Part shown: piece by piece, positions 1 through 12,091 of the stretch
How positions within the stretch are numbered: the first letter of the stretch is position 1
How the letters are laid out: every line of letters starts with the position of its first letter
Assembly: GCA_944472135.2 (NCBI GenBank)
Contig: OX235268.1
Location: 10,732,589 to 10,796,588 of the forward strand
Origin: Trichobilharzia regenti
Lineage: Eukaryota; Platyhelminthes; Trematoda; Strigeidida; Schistosomatidae
Length of the DNA: 64,000 nt
Direction: 5' to 3'
Notes under the pieces: model-generated
The model's database searches: none
Seen by the model: the letters and a program-made list of their open reading frames with translations, nothing else
Told to the model about the DNA's origin: nothing
Position numbers and translations under genes: made by a program

Positions 1-2765
1 CATTGCGGTGAAGAGAGTCAAAATAAGCCTTCGTAAGTCGTCATGTTCTGGTATTTATTTGCATTGGTGAACCCCTTTAAAAGACGTATACGGAGTTCCA
101 CTTCATACGCAAAAAAGGTAGGTTGTACAATGACTATATGCACCTTGTATACAATTCTAGACTTCAGTATCGTCAATATCTTGGTGCTATTACTATTTTC
201 TTTTGTTATTTTGGTAATAAAGTCATTAACAACAACTTTTTACAGACATTTTGCTTACTATTTCTCATTTCTTAGAAAGTTTAGGGCCTTTGTCATGTGG
301 ATGAGTATAAAAGAAATGACTGTTATTGCGATTATATGCCTTCAGAAACACGTGAGATACATGTTCAATAATTTTGAAATTATTCATGCATCAACTGCAT
401 TGAGTTTAATAGATATTCTAGTATAATAATTTTGCAATGAATCTCTACCACACATATTTGGAATGAACGCCTTATCTTCTTTAATTTAATAACTTCAAAC
501 TATCAAAAGAATTCACTCGCTAGAATTTGAGCTAATAAATCTAATTCAGTGTGCTGAAGTAGTGTTTGCTCATATTCATTAGAATATCATGGGTTTATTT
601 GTAAAGATAAATTGATTTGTCGTAATATGCATATTGTATTCCAGATCTGATTATTGTTGTTGTTAAAGATCTCTCGAGAAACCTCATAGACGTTCCATTT
701 GTCTTGTAAAAAAATGTCGGGAAATCCTCAGTAATCACGTGACAACCTGGCTACCGGGTGGAACAATATAACATACTTTCATGAAAATCTTCAGGCCGAG
801 GTTGGAAATGTTATGCAGCATTATGAGGAAAACACGTGTAGAAGAACACTGGAAATACCCGAAAGTGATGTCGAAGTTAACCTGTGCGTCTGTTTCAGGA
901 AGAAATAAGAAGCAATACAACTGATGGCTATCAAAGAAAACCTGAAAGTCAATTGATTAGGGACGAATGGTGAGACAGAGAATGAACCGGACGGACAACT
1001 TTGAAGAGAAGCTGAAAATAAATCAGGTAATCAGGTTGTAATCGGTGACGAGATTAGCATAGATGAAGCCAATGAGAAACAGAGAACCAAATCTGATAAC
1101 AATGGGCTGACAGATTCAAAGAACTTTGGAACTGGTCAGAATCTGTGTCTCATCAAGATAAGTCTTTGGCGGCCATGATGCAGTGGTCTTGAATGTTGCA
1201 AAGTTACTGAACCCTAGAAGCTTAGAAAGACTAGTCAGAATATATGCAGAGGTCTGCATGCCAACTCACAGGTCACAGCATATATGCTTACGACACTGCC
1301 GAGGAATGTTGACAAGGAAGGAAAAGTGGCTACATACAGGCGATTAGAAACGAAAGTCTTCTCAAATGAAAGCTACTGAAATCCAAGTAGGAAGGAGTAC
1401 TTAGATAGGATTTTTACCTGATGCGATGCAAATTAATTCAGAGACTGGCACAAATGCGCTCATGAAATCGTTGCAAATGTTTGGAGAGAAGAAAATGTAC
1501 CAAGTCATTGCAGAGAAGGCTACAGATGTAGAGAAACTTATGTTATTACAACGGCCGTCGCGGAATCATACACCTAATCGTGCTAAAACAAATATTAATT
1601 AGCTTCATCCTGAAGAGACTAATTCATGATCTGTATGAAGAAGTAAAACTCGTAGCTTGATCAAATTGGGACGATACGGATCAGCATGGATAGTTGGGTG
1701 CGACAAGTTAGTATTGCTTCGGAGTGATGAGATAACTCTAAGATTGTGGGCGCTTCATGGACGATTTGTCTCCAGTATCTCACTAGCTAGATTTTCTACA
1801 TGCCAAAAGCAACAAGCTAACGGAAAAGGCAGGTGTAAACGAGGGGATTCCAGATAACCATGAAGAACACAGAGGTGATGAGACTACATAAAGACCGACA
1901 ACAGTTAAGCATCAACCACTATCACAGGGAGGAATTCAAACGAGGTCACGTCAATTTTCTAGTCAGTTTCTTTTCAACAGCAAGTGTTACGTATGTCAAA
2001 GCCATCGAGGATCAGAATGGCAAGACAGGAAATCTACTGTACTCATCATAAAGAATTTGATATTGATTGTTAACATGACAATGTCTTTGTCATTTCGTGT
2101 CTTTGTCTTGGCCTTGTGTTTCACAGAATTGCATTGCCAACAATATCATTTTGAACCAGCTTTGAGTATTTGTTTGCGCCTGGAAATGAACCCACGGAGA
2201 AACTACTGCCGACATAGTATGCCGAATATTGCACATTTAGTCTGAATACACTCTGAGGAGACTTTTTCATGACATCACACGTCGAGCCATCGAGTCAAAA
2301 CCGTATGAAGAACAAAGAGTTTGGCGTGGGTCCCAGTGTGACATGAAGGAGATGGTGTGAAGAAGAGAGGAAGGCGTATGTACAATCAAGGAGCTTGTTA
2401 CAAAAGACTGCAGGTAACAAGAGGAAAAATACTCTGCTGAAGACAAATGATCAGCTAAGAACACAAGGGAACTATAAAATAATGATGAAGATTTATTGAT
2501 TTTCATGCTTACTCACATAAATCCAAATCAATTCTTAATATGAGTACAGTCATTTATTGGCTTAAAAACATCCACATGCCACATGAAGCGATTAGACGGC
2601 AGTGTCCACCACAGACCGCTACAAAACCTCACCGTACACACTATTTTGGTCAAATAAACACTTGCTTTTTGAATAGACCCTAGTGATCACGACAGATTTT
2701 CCTGCCCAACAATTGTTTCTCAACTACGTGAGTGTCCTTATAAATGTCAACAAATATTTGCATGT
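1..2765. other. Outer sequence whose palindrome partner lies beyond the window
   Basis: Because 2,766 pairs with base 64,000, this part should pair with sequence to the right of the window. No long open frame is present. From about 700 to 2,050 the plus strand has broken reading frames with slightly less AT-rich composition, including a short cysteine-containing segment near 1,980-2,010 that could be a worn retroelement gag or pol piece. I cannot place it in a family. The 127-residue open frame at 43-426 has AT-rich, hydrophobic composition and no motif I recognise, and I do not call it a gene. Confidence 0.4.
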
Positions 2766-4610
2766 GTTGCCCACAACGCAGCTTCAATTCATTAAAAATA
2801 TTATGAAAACACTTTGTAATCGTCAGGTTCAAAACCTTTTTCAATTGAAACCACTACTCGTTCATCGAGAATGCAAAGTTCAAGTAGCGTATTAAATTGT
2901 ATGCACTAATGAAATCATCTTCAAACATTTCAGTTTGTAATCTGAAATCTGGTTTCTTTAATCACTTTTACATCAGACCAAAAAAGTAAATATTCAAATG
3001 TTATCAGTGTGAAGAGATTTCATACCTTTGTATATATTAAATTTTCAGACTTTAATTTACTTGAATAACGATTTTGAATAGTTATATGTTGTATGGTATG
3101 AGCTTTGTGAGATATACACGCTGAACAGAATCTGTCGCATCGTTAATTTCGTTCAGAGAGTGGAAACACATTCCGTAATTTGTGATTACACCTAGAATTA
3201 ACAATACTTGGTGCAGGATAAATATTTAGATAACCCGAGAATGTGGTTGTACATCAAAGATATTATCATTATGAGAAAACACTTAAGTGTCAAGTATCAC
3301 ACTGTGGCTAATTGACTACCAAATTGAGAGGATCATTTAATTCCTGGATTTCTTTCGTAAATTTCTTCACACGCAGTATGCGTAAATATATTTTCCATCA
3401 GTCTAACTCAAATTATAGTAAGTAATGTGTAACAGAAGAACGCGGAGTGATGTCCACTCTAAAGCGAAATATTTTGACAGAATAAGAAACTTCCATAATG
3501 TTTAACGGTTACACTATAATAAAGAAATTCATAATCTTGTGAATACTTAAGACCGTTTCGGTAAGTGTAATTTTTACTGTGAATAGTGAGTTCTCTGAGA
3601 GTAGGCTGCATTTTGTGCATTTAATTCAGAATGAATTTTATACTGATGGAGGTAAAATGTTTAGAATGGTTAATCTGTGGCACCCTCATAAACGAGATGG
3701 TACTTGAGAGTGACATTTGCGAACAATCTCATATTATTTGTCTCATGGTTTTTATGAAAACTGTCATAAGTAATCAAGTATGTCAAACAGAAAAGACGAC
3801 ATATTTGATAGTGCAATAAATGGTAGTTCCGAGGTAGGAAAACACATGAGAATACTTGTGACTGTTTCTGTAATTTGAACAGTTGCCTTAAATTTAATTC
3901 AACCACCATCCTCATCTTTTCGAAATTGCCAATTTTACTAGTCTGCTGAATAGATTCAGTGCAAAGATTTCACCACAAATTCAAACGATATCTTTTTGAA
4001 AGGAATGTCACAATATGATATTCATTTTGCTTTCTAAGAAAAAAACTTAGTATGCATTTCAGTTCCATTTATAGGCTCATGTAATTACTGGTTGGGTCTA
4101 CCCGCATTGAGAGCTGAATACAGTGACGTAAGAATTAATGCACCTGAGGCAAGATTTGATCTGTAATGAATGAAGTTTAGATACGAAAGGCAAATAACTA
4201 AACAAATACTCAAAGTGATGTGGTGTTAATTTCCCCCGCCCCCGTCATATTCGTGAAATTTAACTTAATTGTGACAAATATAGTTCCGCTACTTCACTTT
4301 GCTGCTAGAATCTCTCACAATCTGCAAATTCTACCACAAACGTTTTCATTCTCAGACGCGATTGAAGGTGAGTGTAGGTATTTTATTGTGCTTTTCGTCA
4401 GCTCTTATTTCAGCAAAAATACTTGGAAACCGTATGGAATTCCATGGTATGTCAGGATTTCTCGTTGTTAGACCACTGGAGGCAAAATGAGGTCCTGAAC
4501 ATGGATGCTTTGTTTCATGGCACTCGCTTGTATGTTATCTCTAAGAAATTCATGTCATTTCCGAGACTGAAACCTGCATCACACGGTCGAAACAATCATA
4601 AACATTACAT

Positions 4611-4803
4611 TGTGTGCGTCAGTGGCCCGGTGGCTAGGACCCTCACCTACCAAGCACATGGTCGGAGGTTCAATCCCCTGCCGAAGAACTACTGATATCT
4701 CAGGTCGGCCTGCAAAATTCGGGCTATCGATGTCCATGCTGAAAATTCCATACTTGTACTCAAAATACAGTGTTGAATCAATCTGTAATCAAAAATAAAA
4801 ATA
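4611..4803 (+). mobile_element. tRNA-derived SINE, copy 1 (left arm only)
   Basis: About 193 bp with a tRNA-like head: an A-box-like segment at 4,622-4,633 and a B box (ggttcaatccc) at 4,667-4,677, followed by a tRNA-unrelated body shared with the copies at 5.3 and 15.9 kb and an A-rich tail (aaaaataaaaa). The mirror position in the right arm (about 61,960) lacks it, and the coordinate sum jumps by about 192 across this site. It was therefore inserted after the duplication, or lost cleanly from the right arm. No clear target-site duplication. I recognise no named family. Confidence 0.75.
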
Positions 4804-5304
4804 GGTTATTCGTTCTTTCAGTTGACCTGTCGTATTACTTAAAATGGATGGTATGGTTGGACATTAGGAAGAAACTAATTTCGTGTATCTAGTGCCCCGT
4901 TAAATGCAAACTGAATTCTGTCGTCGATGGAAACAATCGTGATTCGCGCCTGTACTTTCACTTCCAATAACTGTGATGATTGTAAGTGCGTCACTATAGT
5001 TATCACATGTGTAACTTATATTCGCTTTCTATTCGAATGCAGAAAATGAAATGTGAAAGCTGGCTGGATCTTGCAAAAATATATATGTGAACAGATTAAT
5101 ACCGTACAAGCTGAAATCAGAACTGTTTCAATGAGAAAACGGTGCTTTGAGTTCACGATACAGCACCAACATACACTTCGTATTTGAACTAAAGTTTATT
5201 ACCAATACGCCAAGATAGGAATCATATCGACAATAGCAAATTCTAACTTGTATTGATGAGAGCTGTGGACAACTGTGCAAGAAGTAAAAGCCGCACTAGG
5301 AATA

Positions 5305-5490
5305 TTGAATTTATATTTTTTAAATTTTCATCATAGCTTGTTCCACACAGTATTTTTGGCACAAGTGTGGAATTTTTAGAATGTGATATAGGTAACCCGA
5401 ATTTCGCAGGCCAACCATAGGTATCAGGTGTGGGATCGAACACCGGACCATGTGCATGATCGGCGACAGTCCTAACCTCTGTGCCTCACA
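5305..5490 (-). mobile_element. tRNA-derived SINE, copy 2 (left arm only)
   Basis: Same family as the copy at 4.6 kb in opposite orientation. The B box (tgttcgatccc on the minus strand) lies at 5,432-5,442 and the A-box region at 5,471-5,489. The body matches copies 1 and 3. The right-arm mirror (about 61,440) is an empty site, and the coordinate sum jumps by about 194. No clean target duplication is visible. Confidence 0.72.
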
Positions 5491-5904
5491 TTTGTTGACA
5501 TCACTTTAAATCACATGGATTCAACCTCAATGATTAAATTCATCAGTAGAAGTTTGGATAAACTTCAAAAAACTAACAACAATATATTTACTTCGTTTCA
5601 GTTAAGAGTAAGCATTCTATTTTTCGGACTTTATTGGCCACAAATTTTAACATTAACTTCTTGAAATTTCAAATCCCACGGAAAACAGCAAACATATGTC
5701 TTGGAAGAAAGGTTATCAGATTATATAAATACAGAAATGGATATATATCACAAGCGACTTCGTTTGTTGCAAATTCTTCTTGCATATATATATGTATGGT
5801 TGTAGCTAAACGCTGATAGCGTCGATTTCGAAACAGTTTTCATAATCAGAATGGATCTTGAGTACAGTAGCAAATATAAAGCAATTTCTTGGGACTGGTG
5901 CTTC

Positions 5905-6960
5905 ATGCAAATTACTATTCGCCTTGACAGTTTGAAGAGATACTTCTTAATCATTCTGAATTTCTCTCCTGTAATGCAAAAAAACGTACTTATTTACCAA
6001 CACCAAAGTAAGGTATTTGAAGGAAGTTTTATTATTGACAGGTTAAATCAGAAGATTACTGTGACGTGTTGGTGATAGTTATCAATGACTGTGCGAAATT
6101 TGGAAACCTTAGAAATCTCTTCAGTTTGTGCATTGAAATATTCTGCAATATTCACAGTTTGATAAATTGATGTCCCTATGACTAATTTTGTCCTCATTAT
6201 TTTGTGTGCAACATATCCAGTGGCCCGCATAAATCTCTGCACTACCATCAAAATGGTCAAACTCATTTGCACTTCTGATTGTTTCAATCGTATTTCTTAT
6301 ATCAAATGAGCAATACATGAACACGCGTGCATATTTAATTAGTTCCCCACTATATGCTATACAATTTTAGAAGGAGGTGAAAAAAAAATATGCAGAATTG
6401 GTTCGAATCACGGCGGGTGCGTACCGATGAAGACTCCAATACTTGAATGAAACAGTTGCAAAGCACTCCCAGGTTTTCTAATAGTTATCTAACTAATTTC
6501 ACCTCATGATGAAATCCTCCGATCAATCAAACAAAATCTCTACAAAATCAATACTTGAGAATTGGTTTTCTACTCAAATGCAGCAACCCTATGAAAAATG
6601 ATATACTTCAGATCAGTCCTTTGCATGCGAATTCTATATGGAGAAAAAATATTTTGGAAATACACTGACAATTTCTGTAATATATTTTCACATATTATGT
6701 GAAATAAGGCTTTGCTATTATTATTATTATTATTAATAATTTCTATCAAAAATTAATACGCTTATTTCAGACAGGGTTAAAAGTAAGGATATTTAATTCT
6801 TGTGCATTACTTTGCTACTATCTTCTGTGAAGACTTATTAATTTGAATAAGTTATACGATATATAAATAATAAGATCTTCTCGGTTTGGAATGAACACAT
6901 AACAAAGATGCTTTCGCGAGGATACAAACTGTATTATTAGGGTTATTACTATGAAACACA
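5905..6960. repeat. High-identity tract 1 of the palindrome (left copy)
   Basis: Over about 760 bases compared by hand with the mirror (about 59,420-60,476) I count about 15 substitutions, so about 98% identity. Just outside, at 5,500-5,900, identity falls to about 85%, and inside, from about 6,970, to about 92%. The outer edge lies about 20 bases from the point where a 547-bp insertion interrupts the right arm. The tract holds an Sm-alpha-like SINE and an (ATT)n run at about 6,716-6,740. Recent gene conversion is my preferred reading. Confidence 0.7.
6390..6540 (+). mobile_element. Decayed Sm-alpha-like SINE with hammerhead remnant (left copy)
   Basis: A B-box-like segment (ggttcgaatca) at 6,400-6,410 is followed by a cgatga segment at 6,425-6,430 and gaaac at 6,449-6,453, then an aggttttc-type body. 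This order (pol III box, hammerhead core, 'cccaggttttc' tail) matches the schistosome Sm-alpha family. The core starts with CCGATGA instead of CTGATGA, so the ribozyme is probably dead. The element is also present in the right arm and so predates the duplication. Confidence 0.6.
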
Positions 6961-7443
6961 TTCATTTTCTCTTCGAATACACAGAACTGAATGTATAAAC
7001 ATAAATATATAAAAGCTGGTTCAGTCAGATGTCGACTGTTTCAAGTAACATTAAAATGGTTACACGGATAATTACCGGGAACATTAGGATCAGAAAAGTT
7101 TCAATGATAAAACAATACTTTATGTTAAGAGACAACCACCGTTCACCCTTACAACCTGAAGAAATATCCTCAATACACAACTAATGTTCTTCCGAAATGT
7201 GAGAAATGTACTCATTTGCACCAACAAACATTATTTATTTGAAAAAGTGGTTATCACAGATGCGTCGACATAGGCGACATATTGATGAAAGCCATAAAGT
7301 TCTCAGCAACAAATAAAAGCCACATTCAATGTTTTTATCTCTACGACAGAATGTTTCTCCATGCTCATTTGATTTATTAAAAATTTGACAGATTCACTTT
7401 CACTGCCTCATTTTACCAGTGTCACTTCTCAAACACTACATTA

Positions 7444-8480
7444 TTTAAATAAGGTATTAAGAAGACAAATTTCGCGAGATTATACCGTCATTTCGTAGTT
7501 TCTTAACAACCGCTTTACAAACAACACGGTAGGTTAACAATAATAAAACAAAATAAAGATCATGACAATTACTCAGTTGGATAAAAAACAAAAGTACATA
7601 CTAATGACCAATCATATTTAGATAGGTCACGTAGTCTATGATAGGCAAAGATTGAAGTCTACTGTTTAGGCTGTATGTGATTAATCCAAAGTGTTTCCAT
7701 CACCTTTAATAACCAACCATGAATTAGAGTTATGTGATGAAATAATTGTGAAGCAGTCATTATTAATTATTTTGTGATCAGACATTAATAAGTGTTTTGC
7801 AATGCATGATGCTGGATTTCTTTTAAGATTAATCACACTGGGTTTTTTGTTTATGATTTAGTAGCCATTTTGGAACATGTTCTTTTCGACGACAACATTA
7901 GAACATTCTATTGGACCTACCTATATAGGTGTCGCCGCAGCTGCAGGTGAACTTGTAGATACAGTTTAAAGTACAGTCCACAGAATTTCGTCCTTTGATC
8001 GTCGGTACAGGGGTCGAAAATGTTCGGCGAGTGAGAAAAAGATATGCGACGTAGAACGTGCGTTTGATGGCTGATGGAAGTCTTTGAGTTGTCAACTGCA
8101 TAATCTGATCGACCTTGAATAGTAGGTTAACAAAATAGCTTTCTTTGGTACAGAAGCTGTCTTTTCGAGATGTTGTCTTTCTTTACTGTGACAAGTGATA
8201 AAATTTTCCGGATAACCATTAGCTAATAAAACTGAATGTATACATCGAAACTCATACATAAATGTGTCACTCGTTTATATCCTTCGGGCCATTGGGAACA
8301 AACATTTCACTAGGGAACGTTTATACTGGATAGGAACAAAACTGGCAAAATGAAAATATGGTCCAACCCATGTCTGTTTACGAAAAATAGACCAATGAAT
8401 CGTTCCATCATCTCCCCTAGTCATAGCAATATCCAGGAAACCAAGTTTGTTATTCGATTCTAGTTCGGAAGTCACTCGGT
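7444..8480 (-). pseudogene. Penelope-like element 3' fragment (RT thumb plus GIY-YIG), left ancestral copy
   Basis: On the minus strand the broken frames read, in order, a segment with SELESNNKLGFLDIAMTR (RT region after the catalytic core), a fingerprint with WVGPYFHFASFVPIQYKRSL, then FTCSCGDTYIGRSNR (GIY-YIG nuclease start), then a region matching EHVPKWL and a 3' untranslated tail ending near 7,444. PLEs couple a telomerase-related RT to a C-terminal GIY-YIG endonuclease. The fragment lacks the RT core and is broken by several frameshifts. It occurs in both arms. A younger relative lies at 50.2-51.3 kb. Confidence 0.75.
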
Positions 8481-9333
8481 TATTTATCAAAAATAAATTT
8501 CGTTTTCTCAGATGAGGGCGGTGAGTATTATAAATATCAATGTGTTGCTTTAACCTCACTTTTTAATAACAAGTTACTTCTGTCAAGCAATTTTAAACTG
8601 CACACGATGTCAGAGATTCATAGTTTGAGAGAAATATATGTAGCGAACCCGTTTGTTCCGATTATGGATATTAAGTCATTGTGTTTTAATACATGTGCAA
8701 CATGAATTCTCTATCCCTTCGAATATGTGTTTATGCAGGCTGATCATAACTATTTCTTGGATTCGTGCTTTTACACAAAAAAAGATTTCTCCTGCGAGAG
8801 AATAAAGAAATGTTTTTGATAAGTGTCAAGTTTTGTTTTACAGAATTTCTATATTGCCTCATCTACTCACACCTAGATTGAATATTTTAGCAGACTTTTA
8901 TTTAAGACGCCTAAATAGGGTAAATACTGTTAAAAAATCAATGCGCGATGTATTGGTGAGACTTATATATCACTAGGCGGTGGTTGAAAGCCCTAAGCAA
9001 CTTTCGAGTCTGTAGAATAGAAGGTTCCTCTGCATACAATTCACTTACATTTGGACACATTCAACTTCGATACTTCATTTCGTCCGTATCATTTGTTATA
9101 CACTATGAAATCCAAACAATTTTCTTTTTTTCTCAGAGGATTATTTTCGTAAGAATACTTAATTTTTCTGCATTTGATTAGAATCTACCTTTAAGGGCAG
9201 TATAATACTTGGAAGTTAAGTATTCCACAGCCTATAAGAACTTCATGTCTACAGACAAGTGATTTTCAAATAAACTGACTTCAATTTTTGTTAAAAATTT
9301 TTGACTATATGTTTTGATGATTAATAAAACCCG

Positions 9334-9387
9334 AATAAATCCGCTGAAGAAGCTGTGAGTTGCACAGCGAAACATTCAGAAATTATT
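9334..9387 (+). ncRNA. Hammerhead-ribozyme-like motif, left copy
   Basis: The conserved core boxes occur in order: CTGAAGA (9,344-9,350; fits CTGANGA), a hairpin with a perfect GCTGTG/CACAGC stem, then GAAAC (9,369-9,373). Flanking strands 9,334-9,343 and 9,377-9,387 can pair imperfectly as stem I. Stem III would be minimal (ACAT instead of a palindromic ACGT), which weakens the case for activity. Hammerheads of this compact type are known from Penelope-like elements and other retroelements. The repeat continues to about 9,500 with a segment (ctcaaattattccaggaagt) shared with the 44.4-kb insertion. Confidence 0.55.
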
Positions 9388-9884
9388 TTTTATTTTTTCT
9401 TAAGCATGATGAGATTGATTTAAATAATTGACAATGAATCAATCTGACTCGGTGCTCAAATTATTCCAGGAAGTTCGTATTACCTACGGTCTGAAAACTT
9501 ATAAGAACTTCACGGTTTGAAAAAATCATTAAACATCATCTAACTGCAGTTCCTTTAGTTTTGATTTTAGATATTTGTAAACACTATCAAGGATGAACTT
9601 TAGATCTGTATGTAGGGTAGCGGATAAATACTGATAACTTCCCTTTTAAAAAAGTGCTCATCTGCGAAATATATCTCAGTTTTACAGTCCCTTGCAGTGA
9701 TTTCCTATTTAAAATACAGTCTCTTTTGACAGGTTATGAAAATGTTCTCAACTTAGAGCACAATTAATCTCTGTAAAGTTCAAAGTGTACTTATTTACAC
9801 ACATCTACTTTCAGATATTTGAACAGTTTTATCACTGAGACGTTGAATCAGATGACATTCACAACAAAATAATCTGAAATGTGT

Positions 9885-9990
9885 TGATGATGGCTACGAA
9901 TGACCAAGCGACACAACAGTAGCTGTCCAGTACTCCCTGGTTTTCAATGGTTCTCTAACATATCAATCCGTCATTAACTCGTAAAAACAA
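9885..9990 (+). mobile_element. Fragment of Sm-alpha-like SINE (left copy)
   Basis: Shares the 'tgtccagtactccctggttttc' type tail region (about 9,920-9,950) and the following 'ggttctctaac' segment with the elements at 6.4 and 29.5 kb. The hammerhead part (ttgatga near 9,884) is badly worn. Present in both arms. Confidence 0.45.
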
Positions 9991-11860
9991 AAAGACCCAT
10001 TTAAATATCGAATCAGTTAAACAGAATGTAATTACATATTGATGGTATTTAATAACATTTTGACTAATTCACTTCCATCGCTTCAGTCTGTGTCATTTAG
10101 CGGTATCTTTCAATTTTCATACTTTTGTGATAGAATTCGAAAGAAGTGAGACTACTTTTGTATTACTGTTAACTACAATGATTATGTCTTTTATTAAGTT
10201 CCTTCATTATGATTTGAGTTTTAAGCTATAAGAACATGCAACCATTGCATTCAATTCTCTCAAACCATTTTTTCAACTGCTTTCATGACTGATGACGTAG
10301 TCCTTACCATGTGACGCACAAAAATTGAAACTTTTGCATACTTTTTGGGTTTCATTCCACATTGGAGACTATGAATGTCTTCTTGAGGCTTGTTGAGCCT
10401 GTGGTCTATTCATTAATCATTTGTTTCTAGTCTTGTTCCCTGAGTTCAAATGTTTCTCGTGTCTTATCTTTTGCTAACCATCACTCTGTAGCTTAAGATA
10501 CTGCTAAATGGGAGCTGTTAATTAAGTCTGCCGGCCGTTTGGAAAGTTACAAGTCTCCGCGGAGTAGAGACGAGCTAACATGGTTTCTAAATTCAAACTA
10601 TCTTACTTGTGTGAGGTGATGAATATATCCACAATGATCTCAGAATAATGAACGTGTACCATGTTTCTTGCATTCTGAGTAACATCTTCATCAATCGTTT
10701 CACCTGTGTGATGTCAGGCAACATTCTCTTTCTCGTGTATTCACTACGTAGAATTTATGATGCTAGTAATTTTAAAGTAGGTGCCATGCAGCATTGATTT
10801 GGGTTTAGAAGTGTTTATGAAACTGAACTATATAGTATAATAAAAAACTACATTTTACCATACGGTTGGAGCAGTTGCCAATTTGAGATGCTCTACGGTC
10901 GTGCAAAGATTCTGAACGGCGCAGAAGCAGCATCCTAAATTAGTGTTATTTTGTGTGATTCTAAACTCCGAGGTAGGTGTGTACGGAGTCTTCAGAGTGG
11001 TCGTTTCGTTGATCTTGAATTGAATTCATCATCCATGCCACCTGTCACTGTAACGATGATGACCTGGTAAGTGAAATCGACGACTTCAGTTTTATTTCTC
11101 ATACTGATGGTAATTTGAGTATGTTGCTTGCTTTTAATTACCTCCGTCTCCTCTAAGTTTGCGTGACTTCTTGCTATCGTCGTCGTTCCTGTCAGAAACT
11201 TTGTTTACTGCTATTATCTTCGCGTTTATGTGGGATGTAGCACTAATGATGCGCGAATTCCGGATTTCTCATTGCCTTTGCATCGATTCACCTTGTTTCC
11301 ATCTTCTCTGTGCTTTGGTGTGTTACATGATCTGGCTTATCATATTCAGGAAAGTCGATGTGATGGAGGTGAAGAATAAGCAGTCTGTCAGATGATGATG
11401 CGTATTCTCGTGATTTCATCGGCAGACAACATATTTCCCTACTATCCATGCCGCTCGGACGAAGTGCATTGGTTGCATGACATTATCTATCGACATCGCT
11501 GTGCTTGTTTTCAGTGTCTCTGTGAGCATTCAACCCGGTGCTTTATCTTCTCCAGCTAAGGTGTTCTTAATGACATAAGGGCTTTTCTGATTATCAGAGA
11601 GTTCGTATTAACTAGTAGTTTTCTGTTGGCCGATTCTAAATCTGTGCGATCATCTGACGTTAATCGACTCAAGAGTCATATAGTGTGATCACCCCTTTGA
11701 TTATGACGTTTATTATTTTGTAAGGTCTTTCATACTTGCAGCCTTCTATGGTTGTTTTCCGTCTTCTCATTAATTTCTTGTTGTTCAGCATGTCATGAAC
11801 TGAAATCAGATAATGTTTTGTGAGTTAGTAATTCAATTGGTTCCCCGACCCTTTTTATTT

Positions 11861-12091
11861 TACCGGTGTACAGGAATCTGTACAGAGATATTCAACATCC
11901 TGCTTCATTTTCATCAGTAAAATATCCAAACAGGCTTCTTTCCGCATTACTTGCATAAATTTCACTATCTCTCCTTGTAGTATTCATCGGTGACGTTGTC
12001 TGAATCCACCATCTTCTCTGATGAATAAACTGAAGATGCTTTATGTAGCTTCATGCCTCAAATTTTTTGTGTTGAACTGAAATTGTGGTCT
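11861..12091 (-). pseudogene. Possible Ty3/gypsy-like integrase zinc-finger remnant, left copy
   Basis: On the minus strand a broken frame reads KMKQDVEYLCTDSCTPVK, resembling the 'FYWpgMnqDVe.yc.sC' part of the integrase zinc-binding domain of Ty3/gypsy elements. Flanking sequence (about 10.9-13.0 kb) is less AT-rich on this strand and full of broken frames, consistent with a worn pol gene, but I cannot place other domains. The forward frames here (11,159-11,395; 12,541-12,849) are then antisense shadows. Confidence 0.35.

Larger units (their letters stand above)
8400..10528. repeat. High-identity tract 2 of the palindrome (left copy)
   Basis: In four sub-stretches totalling about 1 kb (8,600-8,880; 8,905-9,130; 9,505-9,770; 10,225-10,520) I count only about a dozen differences from the mirror, about 99% identity. 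The 140 bases ending at 10,527 look identical in both arms. At 10,529 identity drops at once to about 90-93%, and before 8,400 to about 80-90%. The sharp edges suggest a conversion tract. It carries a hammerhead-like motif at 9,334-9,387 and an Sm-alpha-like remnant at 9,885-9,990. Confidence 0.75.

Noticed and set aside
43..426. 127-residue hydrophobic open frame at the left edge
   Set aside because: Composition follows the AT bias (Ile, Phe, Leu rich), and it has no motif and no support from neighbours or from a visible mirror copy.
700..2050. Gag-like retrotransposon region
   Set aside because: Short frames show a vague cysteine/histidine pattern near 1,980-2,010, but no zinc-knuckle spacing or alignable block could be supported, so it is described only as unassigned.
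6048..6324. Two overlapping frames conserved in both arms (with 60,057-60,333), first taken for a conserved gene
   Set aside because: Most of the few nucleotide changes alter residues, both overlapping frames are equally open, and the surrounding non-coding DNA is just as conserved, so a high-identity tract explains it.
10290..10345. ctgatga near 10,290 as a further hammerhead ribozyme
   Set aside because: There is no adjacent stem II closing on GAAA; the nearest gaaac is too far away and the intervening sequence does not pair.
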